This document shows positions 37,401 through 47,811 of a stretch of 64,000 nucleotides of DNA, piece after piece. The stretch covers positions 27,944,900 through 28,008,899 of the forward strand of contig NC_083638.1 of assembly GCF_963576545.1 (NCBI RefSeq), read 5' to 3'. The translations under genes were made by a program, and so were the position numbers. The notes beneath the pieces were generated by a model. That model made no database searches, was not told the origin of the DNA, and saw only the letters and a list, made by a program, of their open reading frames with translations. Within the stretch, counting starts at the first letter, position 1, and every line of letters starts with the position of its first letter. Origin of the DNA: Limanda limanda. Taxonomy: Eukaryota > Chordata > Actinopteri > Pleuronectiformes > Pleuronectidae.

Positions 37401-39212
37401 TCCTTCTGATTGCCTGAATGCTGTGGTTTCATGTTAGCTATGCTGCTGTGTTTCCTTCTTCTGTGATGGCAGTGTTATAATCGTCCTTGGAAACAGTGCG
37501 AAAAAAAACAAAATAAATACAGGACTACTTATTTCAAACCTGAATTATTGTTTGGCTCTGATGCGCCTTGGCTGTGATGTGGCCCCGTTCAGTCCTCTCT
37601 AAAATATTAAAAAACACACTGATATGATGGTAGATTGAAAGTGCTAATTTTTTCACAAAGAAAACACAACAGCAGAACAAAGGCTATTTCCTATAGGAAA
37701 TAACCACACAGTATAGCTAACAGGGAACAATAACAGGCACGCAAATGTCAGTGGGGAGCTATTTACTGAAGACGAGCAAGTCATTTCTAAAATAGTAATA
37801 GTTCCCTAAAAATGTGTATATAACTACATGCATCCATAAGTTACTTATTTTTACTTTCATTGTACATTTTACTGTATAAATCCTGTTATTAATTTTATGT
37901 TTCTTAATCAGAATTATATGTAGAAGAAAACAAGTAGATGGTGTGAAACAGGGCACGCTGGATGGAATAGTAGTGACTGTCTGAAATATTCCATAAATTC
38001 AAACGCAGGTGATTCTTGCGCTCTTAGTGCTGCTGCCTAAAGGCTCCTGAGTTAGTTCCTCGGTGCTGGAGCCTGTCACTCAATGCTGCAGTGTGATCAT
38101 GTCACCAACAGGATTTTAAAACCTCCTTTTGGTGAGCTTTGAAATCGAGACCATGAGCCATTTTGACAGAATATTCTAAATTAAAAAATCCACTAGCAAC
38201 CTAAGGACTGAGATGAGGAACAAAACTACAAAAGAAGTGAATCTCATTAGCTCTTCAATGTAACGAGAGGATCTCCTTTCATATTGAGTAAAAAAACTGT
38301 TCAGATTTCAAAAATAGATGTCCATGATTATATTTTTACATCAAGTGAAGAAGAAACCTCTTCAAAAAGCAAGGGCACCTTTATTGAAGCAAGAACGAAA
38401 CACATCATCTGCCGGAAATTGATACAAGTCTTAGATTGCAATCGAATTTTCTCCTCTTTTAAATGGTCGGCAAAACACGCTAGTCCATGATTGAGGATCT
38501 TCATGAGAACCCTTTGATATTTACTCTTTGATATTGACCACACAATCAATATAGCTTTCCTACAGCAGAGCTGGTAATATTACTCAATTTTCCCAGTTAG
38601 GTAATATTAGTCCCGTAAGAGCCTATCTATTGATCTGACCACACACAGACCTCTTATACTATCAGGAGTATTCCTTCGAATCCAGTATGAGAACAACAAC
38701 ACTGCCCAGTTAGGGAGGCAGAAGCGACAAATTGGACATTCAATATAGTTGTTGAAACCATGCTGAAATAAGAGCAAGGACATATTAATCAAGGAAAGAA
38801 TCATCTGTAGTTGACCAGGATACAGTGACTCATTTGGTGAAGCTTGGCAACTAACTGCAATAAAACACCAGGAGAGCTATCGAGCCATGAGTGAATTTCT
38901 TCCTTTTGTATGCTGTGTATGTTGCCATATACATTTTACATCCTGCTGTTTTTTCATGCTTCCCCACTATTTCAGTCTGTGATATTAACATATAAAGAGC
39001 TGGAATACTGCACTAACGACGGCAGTAAAGACAAAGGCTATCATGTATCAACAATGCTTATTTTAAGATATAAAACAAATAATCTCATGTTATATAACCA
39101 TGTTTGTTTAATCGCAAGCAAAATTTACTTTATTTTTGGTAAGAAAGCAGAGAACGTGAGAATAACTTTTACATATCAATTTCAAAGATTTTTATGCAAT
39201 GTGTGTTTGCAA
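34447..39212. other. noncoding stretch, no gene seen
   Basis: AT-rich sequence. A 12-base G run lies near 36669 and an 18-bp perfect palindrome at 37685-37702. The frame 38284-38490 (plus) has an acidic, serine-rich translation but no known domain, and its composition matches the background. Confidence 0.4.
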
Positions 39213-39215
39213 TAA

Positions 39216-39506
39216 AGGTTCAGTGTGCAGAATTTAGTGACTTCAATTGGTGTAGCTAAATAACCCTCACCTCACCCTCCCTTCCAAACATGAAAGAGAA
39301 CCTGCCATAAGCGTTTAGTTTGTCCAGTTGGTCGACTCCGTAGAGAGGACCCGCTCCTGATGTAAATATAACGTATTTACATATAAAGGGGTAAAGAAAA
39401 CAACAATTCGTACAATTAGATGAAACACTACTGCAAACATCACTACAATTACTTTATATTCAATTGCTGCCAATACCCTTTCACCTAAATCTTACACACT
39501 GAACCT
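39216..39506. mobile_element. MITE, PIF/Harbinger-like
   Basis: The left end AGGTTCAGTGTGCAGAATTT and the right end (other strand) AGGTTCAGTGTGTAAGATTT are nearly identical inverted repeats. The trinucleotide TAA flanks both sides (39213-39215 and 39507-39509), as expected for PIF/Harbinger elements, which duplicate TWA. The 291-bp element has no coding capacity. Elements with this end are common in teleost genomes. Confidence 0.85.
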
Positions 39507-40519
39507 TAAATTGTTCCACTCTTCTTTGTATTTCCTGATTTGATATGGTAAAGTACTCATGCAACGTAGCTGTAAGTTCATTTGTTGTTCTAAATATCCA
39601 AGATGTCATCACATGGAATCAATTACATGTAATGAAATCTATTATGCATTTATATAAATAAAGTCAAAAGAAGAAACAAAAAATGAAAGTAACATTGCAC
39701 GCCATGATATAACTTTCTATGACATTTAATTTTGGCATAGCTGGAATTTAATCTCTATTTTCTGATATTATATTTGAATAGAGACCAAACTTTTCTGTCT
39801 GTTTGCAGTAAAAGTTAAGTCTTTCTTTGTTACTGTTTTTTTCCAAATGTTATTCAGCTACCTTCCATCACTTTCATGGTTTTACCTGGACAATCTTCCC
39901 TTTAAAATACTGCACTATTGGAGGGAATCATTTTTTTGTTTGAACAGATCTAAAAACATGTAAGTTGCCATGCACCTAACAGATTGACTGAACTAAATAT
40001 TTACCTCCATACAGAGTTGGATTTATGTGTTTTCCACTCTTCTCCATCTGTTGAGTGCCAGCAGAATATCTGACAAAAGTTAACACATAGAGTTGCAAAA
40101 GTTAGTGAGTGTTCTTTCAAATACGGTATATAACTTCTGAACAGACTTAAGTTACAAAACATAGTTTTGTGTGTGAGATAGTGAGGAGGCTCCAGTATAA
40201 GTCCAGCCGAATAAAATGGAACTCACCAACCTGTTTCTGTCTGTGTGGGGAGGTGGAACACAAGTCATCCTGCCCACTGAGAGCAAATATAGATGGAACC
40301 AGTCTTTTACAAGAAACATATAAACAGGAAATGAAGAACCGACCAAGCTTGACAACTGCTTAAAAATGGCAAGGTGTGCTCATAGGTGTGCTCATACTGG
40401 ATGTCATGTAAGGTACTTCAAGTACACTTATGGCACCAGGATTAGTGTCTTGATTAGCAAGTCCCATAAATTTGCAAATATGCACGTATGACCCACTGGT
40501 GTATACAAAAAGACCATAC
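39507..40519. other. noncoding stretch, possible repeat debris
   Basis: No gene is visible. The part at 40165-40370 has short coding-like pieces on the plus strand ('NSPTCFCLCGEVEHKSSCPL'), which might be debris of the LINE-type relic that follows, but this is weak. Confidence 0.35.
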
Positions 40520-40830
40520 TATAAGATGTTGCCCCACATGTGTATCACATTGCCATAGAAACCGGCTTGCGACCAGGTAGCACTACCCGACCCATGGCTC
40601 ACCTCTCCTGATCCACAGGACCCTTTGCCTAGTGGCTCCTGCAATGTCCAGCATGTTGTAGCCTCTGCAGATAAACTGGTCTGCGAACCCTCTGCATCCC
40701 ACCTCAATGGGCTCACACCTGCCCGACACCTTTTGCTTCGGCATTCCTCTACTTGCTCAGCATACTTTGCCCTCTTCCTTTCCTCTCGTTGGCCTCCTGC
40801 AGACGGTCCTCCCAGGGAATGGTGAGTTTT
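40520..40830 (-). pseudogene. LINE-type polyprotein relic (C-terminal part)
   Basis: Minus-strand frames contain 'GKEEGKVCGASRGMPKQK', 'KRAKYAEQVEECRSKR', 'EPIEVGCRGFADQ' and 'RVLWIRRGE'. These line up in order with a segment common in fish retroelement polyproteins downstream of the reverse transcriptase (ERK.AKYAEL..ECR, then VEVGCRGFAA.SL, then a closing RWLWIRR). At least two frame changes break it. The reverse transcriptase domain is not present here. The identification rests on remembered family text, not alignment. Confidence 0.5.
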
Positions 40831-41086
40831 AGGAAATGTATATGCTTAGAAGCTTCTGGGGACTTCAATAGTGTTTTTCACATAAGTTACGGTCATTAGG
40901 CGTACCGAAACCATGCTGAATTTTATCCTCACAGACGGCTAACATTAGCATTTTAAACATTATGTCAATATGGCGGACTGCCTGAAACAACAGGCGACAA
41001 GGGGGGGCTGGGGTCCAGAAACATTTAATTCCTAAATAATAATATAAATACTGGTAAAACGTAATCTTTCAAGTTTACACAAAAAG

Positions 41087-41123
41087 TTTATTTAACTTAA
41101 CAAAAGATGAACAACTCTTTATT
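41087..41123 (-). promoter_or_regulatory. two polyadenylation signals after the traf3ip1 copy
   Basis: AATAAA occurs twice on the minus strand, at 41118-41123 and 41087-41092, about 25 and 56 bases after the stop codon. Such a short 3' region with canonical signals is compatible with an expressed retrogene. No long A tract follows, so the original insertion tail has decayed. Confidence 0.6.
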
Positions 41124-41147
41124 TTCCCATGGACCTTTTTTCCCACT

Positions 41148-42842
41148 TCAGGTTGAGTAAGAGACATTAATCCCTGTCACCAGCTTTTGGATTTTCTCTT
41201 CATTCTTCAGTATGTTGGACTTCACAGCACAAATCTTGTCAAGCTCGTCTGCAGTCAGCTGCTCCAGCTCAGCTAGTTCTGCTTTCAGAGGATCCAAAGT
41301 GGGGTCAGTCGCTCTGTGCTCCTCTAGCAAGGCCTGTGCATGCTCCTTGTTAACCTGCCGCCAAGTGTGATGTTCAGTCAGCATGGCATCCGTGTCCTCC
41401 AGGATGTTGTCCATGATCTTTCCTAAAGGAAGGAAACTGCAGCTAACCGTCTGAATGGATGAATGCAGCCACTCGACTTCCCTCGTCACTGCATCCTCTT
41501 CTTTCTTCAATGCTGCTTCAGAAACCAAGTTCTGCTCTTTGGACTCGGGGCATGATGGCGACAAGTCTACCTTTATATCAGGAGCATGTGGGGGTGGATG
41601 GACAGTCGCCTCCTTGAAAAATTGCTTATCTTCACCCTCCTCATCCTCAGAGAGCTTCTCCCTATCCATTATAATAGGTACTGGGTTTATGGCACTAAGG
41701 AGTCTCCCAGCTAAAGTCATACCAGGGTAAGTCTTCTGTCTCTTGAACCGAAGAGTTTCTGGGCAAGCCCTGCTGGGAGCCATGTCAGATTGCACTAAGG
41801 AGACAACGGTGTCCCCATTTTTTGGAGGAATAGAGCTCTGAGGTAACTTTGCATCTCTGAATCCCTCCCTGACCGATTCATCTTGTTCTCTAATTTTACA
41901 TCTTTGCCCCAGCCCTTCAGCAGATGAAGGCAGGGGTTTTCTACCTGGATTTTCAGAAGCTGGTACAGGTTGGGCTGTTTTGCCCCAGCCCTCTGTTTCA
42001 GCTGGAACCTTGGCCTTACTTTTTCTATTTACAGTTTTGTTGCCCTCTTCCCCCTGTTTGGGACGCTCCCGCTCTTTGTCTCTTTGTTTTTTCTTGTCTT
42101 TTTCCATAACTCTGGAGGAGTCTTTCTCCATGTCCTTTTCCCTTTCTCGATCCATCTCTCTGTCCTTCAAATTTTGCCTGTCTTTATCTCGTACCTGGTC
42201 TTGGCTTTTGTGTTTGTCACATTCTTTGCCATGGTCCTGTGCACTGGGGGGATGTTTGTCAGAGCATTTCCTGTCCCTTTGGTGCTTCTTCTCCACATCC
42301 CTCAGTCTGCGCTGCTGCTCTTTGGGCTCGTCTGGGAGATGGTTACCCTTGCAACTGTGCTTTGTGATCTTTTTGCTTTGTTCACATTCTTCCTTCTTCT
42401 CGTTCATTTTTCCATTGCCCTGGGTCCTGGTCCTCATGTCCACTTTTTTTCCACCAAGTACTTGCTTCACTGCATCATTACTTGACATTTTGTTGAGGCA
42501 ACACTTGGCGATGGCCTGCAGCAGCTCATTGGTTTTCTCAGGGTGATGACCAGCTATAATCTCTGATGGCTTTGCCAGCAGGGCCTCACCACTCACCAGC
42601 ATCACAACATCTATGGCTTTCTGGAGGAAGGCTATCTTGGATTGCCTATCCTTAATGTTCTCTAGAATCATTTCATTCTCTTCATACAGGCCTCTCATAA
42701 AACCAGTGTCCCTGATGACCTCAGTGAAGATGTCATGGAGGTATCGAAACGGGGGTCTGTTCAGCAGTTTCGGTTGTAGAGGAGTTTTCTTTATTACTTT
42801 GCTGAGCATGTGCTGGGTCTCTTTCACTACTGCCACATTCAT
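41148..42842 (-). CDS. traf3ip1: intronless traf3ip1 (IFT54 / MIP-T3) copy, retrogene
   Basis: The 564-residue product matches TRAF3IP1/IFT54, an intraflagellar transport complex B subunit that binds microtubules and tubulin and is needed to build cilia; in zebrafish the family gene is known as elipsa. Residues 1-130 carry the N-terminal calponin-homology-like domain, with the family signature PPFRYLHDIFTEVIR at about 31-45, FLQKAIDVV at 73-81 and KTNELLQAIAKCCL near 104-117. Residues about 135-290 form the long Lys/Glu/Arg/Asp-rich linker. The last ~110 residues are the conserved coiled coil (LPLGKIMDNILEDTDAMLTE, then LKAELAELEQLTADELDKIC and NILKNEEKIQKLV) that binds IFT20 and TRAF3/DISC1 in the family. 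The usual gene has many introns, whereas this copy has none, which marks it as a retrocopy. It has no stop or frameshift over 564 codons, and the start context is good (G at -3). This suggests selection kept it. It could still be a young pseudogene. Confidence 0.93.
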   Translation of the reverse strand: MNVAVVKETQHMLSKVIKKTPLQPKLLNRPPFRYLHDIFTEVIRDTGFMRGLYEENEMILENIKDRQSKIAFLQKAIDVVMLVSGEALLAKPSEIIAGHHPEKTNELLQAIAKCCLNKMSSNDAVKQVLGGKKVDMRTRTQGNGKMNEKKEECEQSKKITKHSCKGNHLPDEPKEQQRRLRDVEKKHQRDRKCSDKHPPSAQDHGKECDKHKSQDQVRDKDRQNLKDREMDREREKDMEKDSSRVMEKDKKKQRDKERERPKQGEEGNKTVNRKSKAKVPAETEGWGKTAQPVPASENPGRKPLPSSAEGLGQRCKIREQDESVREGFRDAKLPQSSIPPKNGDTVVSLVQSDMAPSRACPETLRFKRQKTYPGMTLAGRLLSAINPVPIIMDREKLSEDEEGEDKQFFKEATVHPPPHAPDIKVDLSPSCPESKEQNLVSEAALKKEEDAVTREVEWLHSSIQTVSCSFLPLGKIMDNILEDTDAMLTEHHTWRQVNKEHAQALLEEHRATDPTLDPLKAELAELEQLTADELDKICAVKSNILKNEEKIQKLVTGINVSYST

Positions 42843-42935
42843 GGCCGTGCACTTGTCCTCGAGCCGTTTCTCTCGACAGGTTCACGGATAGTCACTGCTT
42901 TGCTCATTCAGATCTGTTGGGGAAACAGAAAAAAT
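42843..42935 (-). promoter_or_regulatory. leader with splice-acceptor-like site upstream of traf3ip1 copy
   Basis: On the minus strand a pyrimidine tract ending TTTCTGTTTCCCCAACAG is followed at 42913 by ATCTGAATGAGC, 71 bases before the ATG at 42842. This is a strong 3' splice site. If used, the retrocopy would have an untranslated first exon upstream, a common way for retrogenes to gain a promoter. No convincing partner donor was located; a CAAG/GTAAGC match exists at 45059-45064 beyond the pdcd5 copy. Confidence 0.35.
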
Positions 42936-43144
42936 TACATACTGATACATTGCCACATAAAATCAGCAGCTAATTCAATAAACAGAAAACAAGAAAGTGT
43001 ATTTATTTAAGGCTTCTATCATGTGTATGTTAACCTTGAAGATACATGTCAGCAAAAAGAAAATATCCAGATGCAACGTCCAGGGCTAGCAGGAAACTGG
43101 CCCTGAATAGAGAAAATGAATTGTGATCAATGAACAGTCTAGAT

Positions 43145-44085
43145 CAGGGGACCCAGAAGCCGTCCCGTACGGACCCGGAGCTACAGCCAAAACAGAAGGT
43201 TATGATTTAAAACCTGACGGGGCACTTCTATTTGTAACCGGCGCAACTTTTGTAGTCTTTACGGTAGTGGTTTAGCAGATGAGGAAACGCAGAGACCAAT
43301 TGCATGTGAGTTAAGCCATCCCATGTGCTACTACTCAGCCAATCAAGTATGTGGTTCCAGGCCGTTAACATTGCGACTCTTCAGTGCAGACAGAAGAGAG
43401 AGTTAGAGGCAAGTTACACATGAAAAGACAGTAGAAAGAAGAAGAAAGATAGCGATACAGGTAGAGAAAACAAAGGGAGAGGTACAGATGACTGAGCCGG
43501 AGAAAGTTGAGAAACAGAAGAGTGAGACAGAGAAAGTGGAGAAACAGGAGTGAGACGAAGAAAGAGAAAGAAAAAGAAGGAAGAAGTGGGGGAGTGGGAT
43601 ATAAGAGGGGAAGAAAGTGATTCAAAACTGTTCAATTGTTAAGATGTGTTAAGATTTATTTTCTGCAAAATTCTTTGAGACTTTTGAGTCAAGATGTGAA
43701 ACAAACATTGAAATTATAGCTTTTGCTCCCTTTATTTTATTTTTCGGAAGTTTTTTTTTCACAATTATCACATTTTATTGATATTCTCTTATTGTGAAAT
43801 GCAGCCCTACTTTTATTTTGTTGATGAGAGAACATTATACATATCTGCCATCATACATATATGTTCAGTTCTATGTAACATGACAATAAATATTGTCAAA
43901 AAGTTTTTGAATTGTACTGAATTCATTTGATTTGACAGTCAGGCATTTAGTACATATAGATGTTGATACAACTGCAAGGCTACTTAAATACATCACTTAA
44001 TAGTTAGACATTATGATCTTCCGGACCTTTGCTTCAAGAGATTTTCTCTAGCCGAACCTCTTTACATTTTTGTTGAATACCCCTG
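43145..44085. mobile_element. non-autonomous hAT-type transposon, 941 bp
   Basis: The element begins CAGGGGACCC and ends ATACCCCTG, and is flanked by a perfect 8-bp direct repeat GTCTAGAT (43137-43144 and 44086-44093), diagnostic of hAT insertion. Inverted ends are short (CAGGGG). The interior includes a long purine-rich tract (43385-43625) that produces leucine/serine-rich chance frames on the minus strand. No transposase coding sequence remains. It sits between the traf3ip1 and pdcd5 retrocopies. Confidence 0.85.
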
Positions 44086-44476
44086 GTCTAGATAAATGCA
44101 TCAGCAGAGTATTTCATTTTCTCTAACATCTTATCTTTGAAGAAGAGAAATCAACCAGGGAGAAAAAAAGGTTAACTGCCACAAAGAACAAGAGGCGTCA
44201 CACAGTGCTGTGTGTGGTCAGGGGTACAAGATATGCAGTTGAAGTTTGTGTCAACTTGACTGAAAAGAGATTGCAAAAGACTGCCTTTTTTGACACTGTG
44301 TATTTTCTACCCCCACTGATGAAACAATATCCCATTTTTTTCCTTTGTGTGTATTTTCCAGAGAGCCAGAGCATCCCACGATTTAGTTATCAGGAATACG
44401 CTGGCTAGAGATGCTAGAGTCCAGGTCAAGCATTTTTCTTCTCACAATGTCTTCGTTACAGGGATCCAATTTAAAG

Positions 44477-44839
44477 TTAGTCATTAATATCGTCATCTGA
44501 GTCCATCACCCTCTGTCTGTTGAATTTGACAGTCGTTTTTTTCTCTGTTTGTTGGCTGACTTGCTCTAGGATTTCGATCAAGCTTGACTCAGAAATCTTT
44601 CCTCCCAAGTTCCCTAAACGAGCCATCTGAATGAGATAGTTTTCAACTGCAGTGGCCTTCTCTGGCTTCACCAAAGCAAGATTGCTTAATCTGGCACGGG
44701 CAGACTGTTCAAGAACTTGGGCCAATATCGAGTTCCGCGTATCAGTTTCTCTTTGTTCGGCCTCCTCTCCTTGCTGATCATTTGGAGCATCCCCTCGTTT
44801 TGCCTGAGCCATCCTCTGTTGCCGGATTGCCTTTAGTTC
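44477..44839 (-). pseudogene. pdcd5: intronless pdcd5 copy, start codon lost
   Basis: The frame gives a close match to PDCD5 (programmed cell death 5), a small nuclear/cytosolic protein that promotes apoptosis and binds the TRiC/CCT chaperonin. Conserved blocks are [55 protein letters not shown] and [16 protein letters not shown], ending in an acidic tail. The homology starts earlier than the first ATG: codons from 44839 read ELKAIRQQR, matching ELEALRRQR of the family, but the normal Met-(3-4 residues) start is missing and an in-frame TGA lies just upstream. Translation could only start at Met 44812, making 111 residues instead of about 125. The parent gene has introns, so this is a retrocopy. 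The otherwise intact frame leaves open a truncated functional product. Confidence 0.88.
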
Positions 44840-46379
44840 GCGGCCCCAGCCTTGTTTTCACAACAGGAAGATGGAACTAAAAGTCTGAGATGGGATGAAA
44901 GAGTGTCATAAAGGTCCTAAACCTCTCTTTCAGTGTTATGTTTACTTTTCTGGTTCTTTTTAGCTACTTCCCTTGATGTGACTGGATTTGTAGATGATTC
45001 CATTCGCTACTGTATTCCCAATACTTTTTCTTTGTTTGGTTTATTCTTCAGCTGTAGTGCTTACCTTGTTTGATAAACATGTGGATCAAAGACATGACAT
45101 ATGGGAAGACAATACGACACAATCAAAGACAACATGCATTATCAAAGGCTACATGTGATGTATATTATTTTGGAACAGGGAAATGGAATAAGGGCTTGCT
45201 CGGTCCACTCCATGCATCGACCTGCCCTACAGGGTCTGGACACTGGTGGTCGCTGATGAAATCTAGCGAATATTGAGGATCCAAATGAGATGTGACAACT
45301 CAGCTAAGCTTTACCAAGGCACCGAATAGGGGGTTAGTAGTGGAGAGGAAGGTCACAGTGAATTAATTGTGAGATTACAGCCGTCAGCAACATAGAGGAG
45401 AACAAATTTAAAGTTTCAGAGTAATTACATGATTGGTTGATGTAGGTCATAGCAAAATCTGATTGGATCATCGTGAACAATGGACAGTCAGCTGAAAATA
45501 GAGCAGGCCCAATGCCATTTCACCCCTTGACCCTAAACCCTTGTTTTCGAGGGTTATCTTGCCCCTTGAAATGGAGTCACAAGGGGTTGTCGTTGAAATC
45601 TTTCCCTACGAATAGGGATCGTTACATCATCTTCAAGAAATCGTTACATCATCAGTAGTCTTTGACATAAACAGATGAAAAAAAGTGTCGCTGGTATTCC
45701 AGTTTAACTGGGTATCTTGGCAACTGATGATTTGTTGTCTTTATTCTAGATGTTGTGGGTCGGTTGCAAACTCGGTCGCAGATTAGTCGTTTTCACAAAG
45801 CGCTTGTGTGTGAAGTGCGGTGATACACTGAAGGTCTCGTTGAAATAAATAAATACGGATTAATATATGTCCGTATCAACATCACGTTTAGACAATATAA
45901 ATCATATGGGTTAAACAATAAACAGGATTTAAAACGACACAGTGAAGCAGTATTATATTCTGGACTGATGACCATCTCATTAAACCACAGAGCCATTGAG
46001 ATAACCAGTGTGCTTCACCTGAGCGTGCATGGACTTCTGTGGTTTCATACTATTGGATTAGTTGGATTTAGGCTAAGTATATTTTTTAAATAAGCTTCTC
46101 TGCTAGAATACTATTGTATCTGCTGTCTTAGGTTAACTAAATTGCTAGTTTGTAGTGTTTTGTCTTACCTTGAATTGTATGAGCTAGGATTTTGTTTCAG
46201 TCAAGTGTTGAGTTAAAAAGAACCAGTTAGAGTTAAAGTTCTTGACTTTTAATCCAATTCAATTTGAATATGTGTTTACTTCCTTTCTCACTCATGCATC
46301 CTAACTCTGCCAGACACTCCCCTTTCTACTCTGTCCTCCTCTCTTGATTCTCTCTGTCATCTTACGTCACAACAGGTCC
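44840..46379. other. noncoding stretch, possible DNA-transposon debris
   Basis: The text near 45505-45620 ('ccccttgaccctaaaccc', 'cgagggttatcttgcccc', 'ttgaaatggagtcacaagg') resembles the end region of a widespread fish DNA transposon family, but I could not find the ends or a target duplication. The rest is unassigned. Confidence 0.35.
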
Positions 46380-47795
46380 ACAAGTCCTCCCCAGGTCCGT
46401 GGTTGTCGGACTCTACAGTGAGCCACTATGTTAGCATCAGAACTGTCAACTACTAAGATGACATACGCTCCTCATTTTCAAATCCACCTTCTGTAACTAC
46501 ATTTCCATCAACTTTATCTTCATCCCCTTTCGCTTTCCTCTTTCATCCCCCTGTCTCCCAACCAAGTTCTTACCTTGGTAACCTCTGCCCGCCCAATCAC
46601 CTGCCCCCTTGACCCCATCCCATCTCACATTCTCCAGTCTATTGCTCCCGAGCTTCTTCCTTTTCTCACCCATCTCATCAAAACTTCCCTGGCAACTGGC
46701 TGTTTCCTTAACTCTCTGAAAGAGGCAAGCGTTAACCCTCTTCAATAGAAACTCTACCCTCAACCATCCTCCTATCTCCATAATAACAACCTTCTTGTCT
46801 CTCACCAGTGTAGTTTCAAGGCAGGCCACTCAACTGAGACCTCCCTCCAGCAACTTCGCACAGCTAGAGCAGCCTCTCTCTCCTCCGTCCTTATTCTTCT
46901 AGATCTTCCTGCTGCATTTGACACAGTGAACCAACAGATCCTGATCTCATCCCTTCAGGACCTGGGTGTCTCAGGCTCTGCTCTCTCCGTGCTCTTATCC
47001 TACCTCAACGACCGCACTTACCGGGTAACTTGGAGAGGATCTGTGTCTGAACCTTGTCCTCTCACTACTGGGGTCCCTCAAGGTTTTGTCCTTGGTCCCC
47101 TCCTTTTCTCTCTGTACACCAACTCTCTCGGTCTGTCATTCTCTAACATGGCTTTTCCTACCACAGCTATGCTGTTGACACCCAACTAATCCTCTCTTTT
47201 CCCCAATCTGAAAAACAGGTAACAGCACAATTCCATGCCTGTCTGACTGACATCTCTCAGTGGATGTCCGCACACCACCTGAAAATTAACAATGATAAGA
47301 CTGAACTACTTTTCCTTCCAGGGAAAGACTCTCCCACCCACGACCTGACAATTACCTTTGACAACTCCGTGTTAGCCCCCACCCAGACTGCTAGAAACCT
47401 GGTTGTGACAATCGACAGTCAACTCTCGCTGACTGCCAGCATTACAGCAACAACACGTTCCTGTAAATACATGCCGCACAACATCAGGAGAATACGTCCA
47501 CTTCTCATTCAGAAGATAGGTTCTGGTCAAGGCCCTGGTCATCTCACGCCTCGACTATTGCAACTCCCTCCTGGCAGATCTACCTGTTAGTGCCATCCCA
47601 CCTCTGCAGCTCATCCAGAATTCAGTAGCTCAACTGGTCCTTAACCAACCTAACTTCACTCACACTACTCTGCTCCTCTGCTCCCTTCACTGGTTACCAG
47701 TGGCAGCGGGCATCCAGTTCAAAACATTAGTTTTGAAACTAAAAACACATCTCTTCCGACTATGTATAACACCCCTGTTATCTGGAACTCAAAAC
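46380..47795 (+). mobile_element. L2-type LINE, 5'-truncated, inactive
   Basis: Translation pieces follow fish L2 (Maui-like) reverse transcriptase: 'DPIPSHILQSIAPELLPFLT', 'KAGHSTETSLQQLR', 'ILLDLPAAFDTVNQQIL', 'LSYLNDRTYRV', 'TTGVPQGFVLGPLLFSLYTN', then after a frameshift near 47155 'YHSYAVDTQL' and 'DISQWMSAHHLKINNDKTEL', and ending with 'LKTHLFRLC'. The catalytic YADD motif reads YAVD at about 47165-47176, so one of the two essential aspartate-box residues is changed (Asp to Val). The endonuclease domain is missing at the 5' side. Stops also occur upstream (near 46745). The element is therefore a dead copy. A piggyBac-like relic abuts its 3' end. Confidence 0.88.
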
Positions 47796-47811
47796 AACGC
47801 TGCATAGTTAA

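Noticed and set aside
37685..37702. 18-bp perfect palindrome TATTTCCTATAGGAAATA
   Set aside because: Short AT-rich palindromes are expected by chance at this window size, and nothing around it supports a function.
41970..42546. Long plus-strand frames (171 and 188 codons) over the traf3ip1 copy
   Set aside because: They are antisense shadows of the Lys/Glu/Arg-rich linker, whose codons leave the opposite strand open. They are leucine/serine/phenylalanine-rich without domains.
43365..43635. Leu/Ser/Phe-rich minus-strand frames
   Set aside because: Produced by a purine-rich tract inside the hAT element at 43145-44085.
45059..45064. Donor-like CAAG/GTAAGC on the minus strand as first-exon donor for the retrocopies
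   Set aside because: The match is good but there is no independent sign of an exon or promoter there, so it is kept only as a note.
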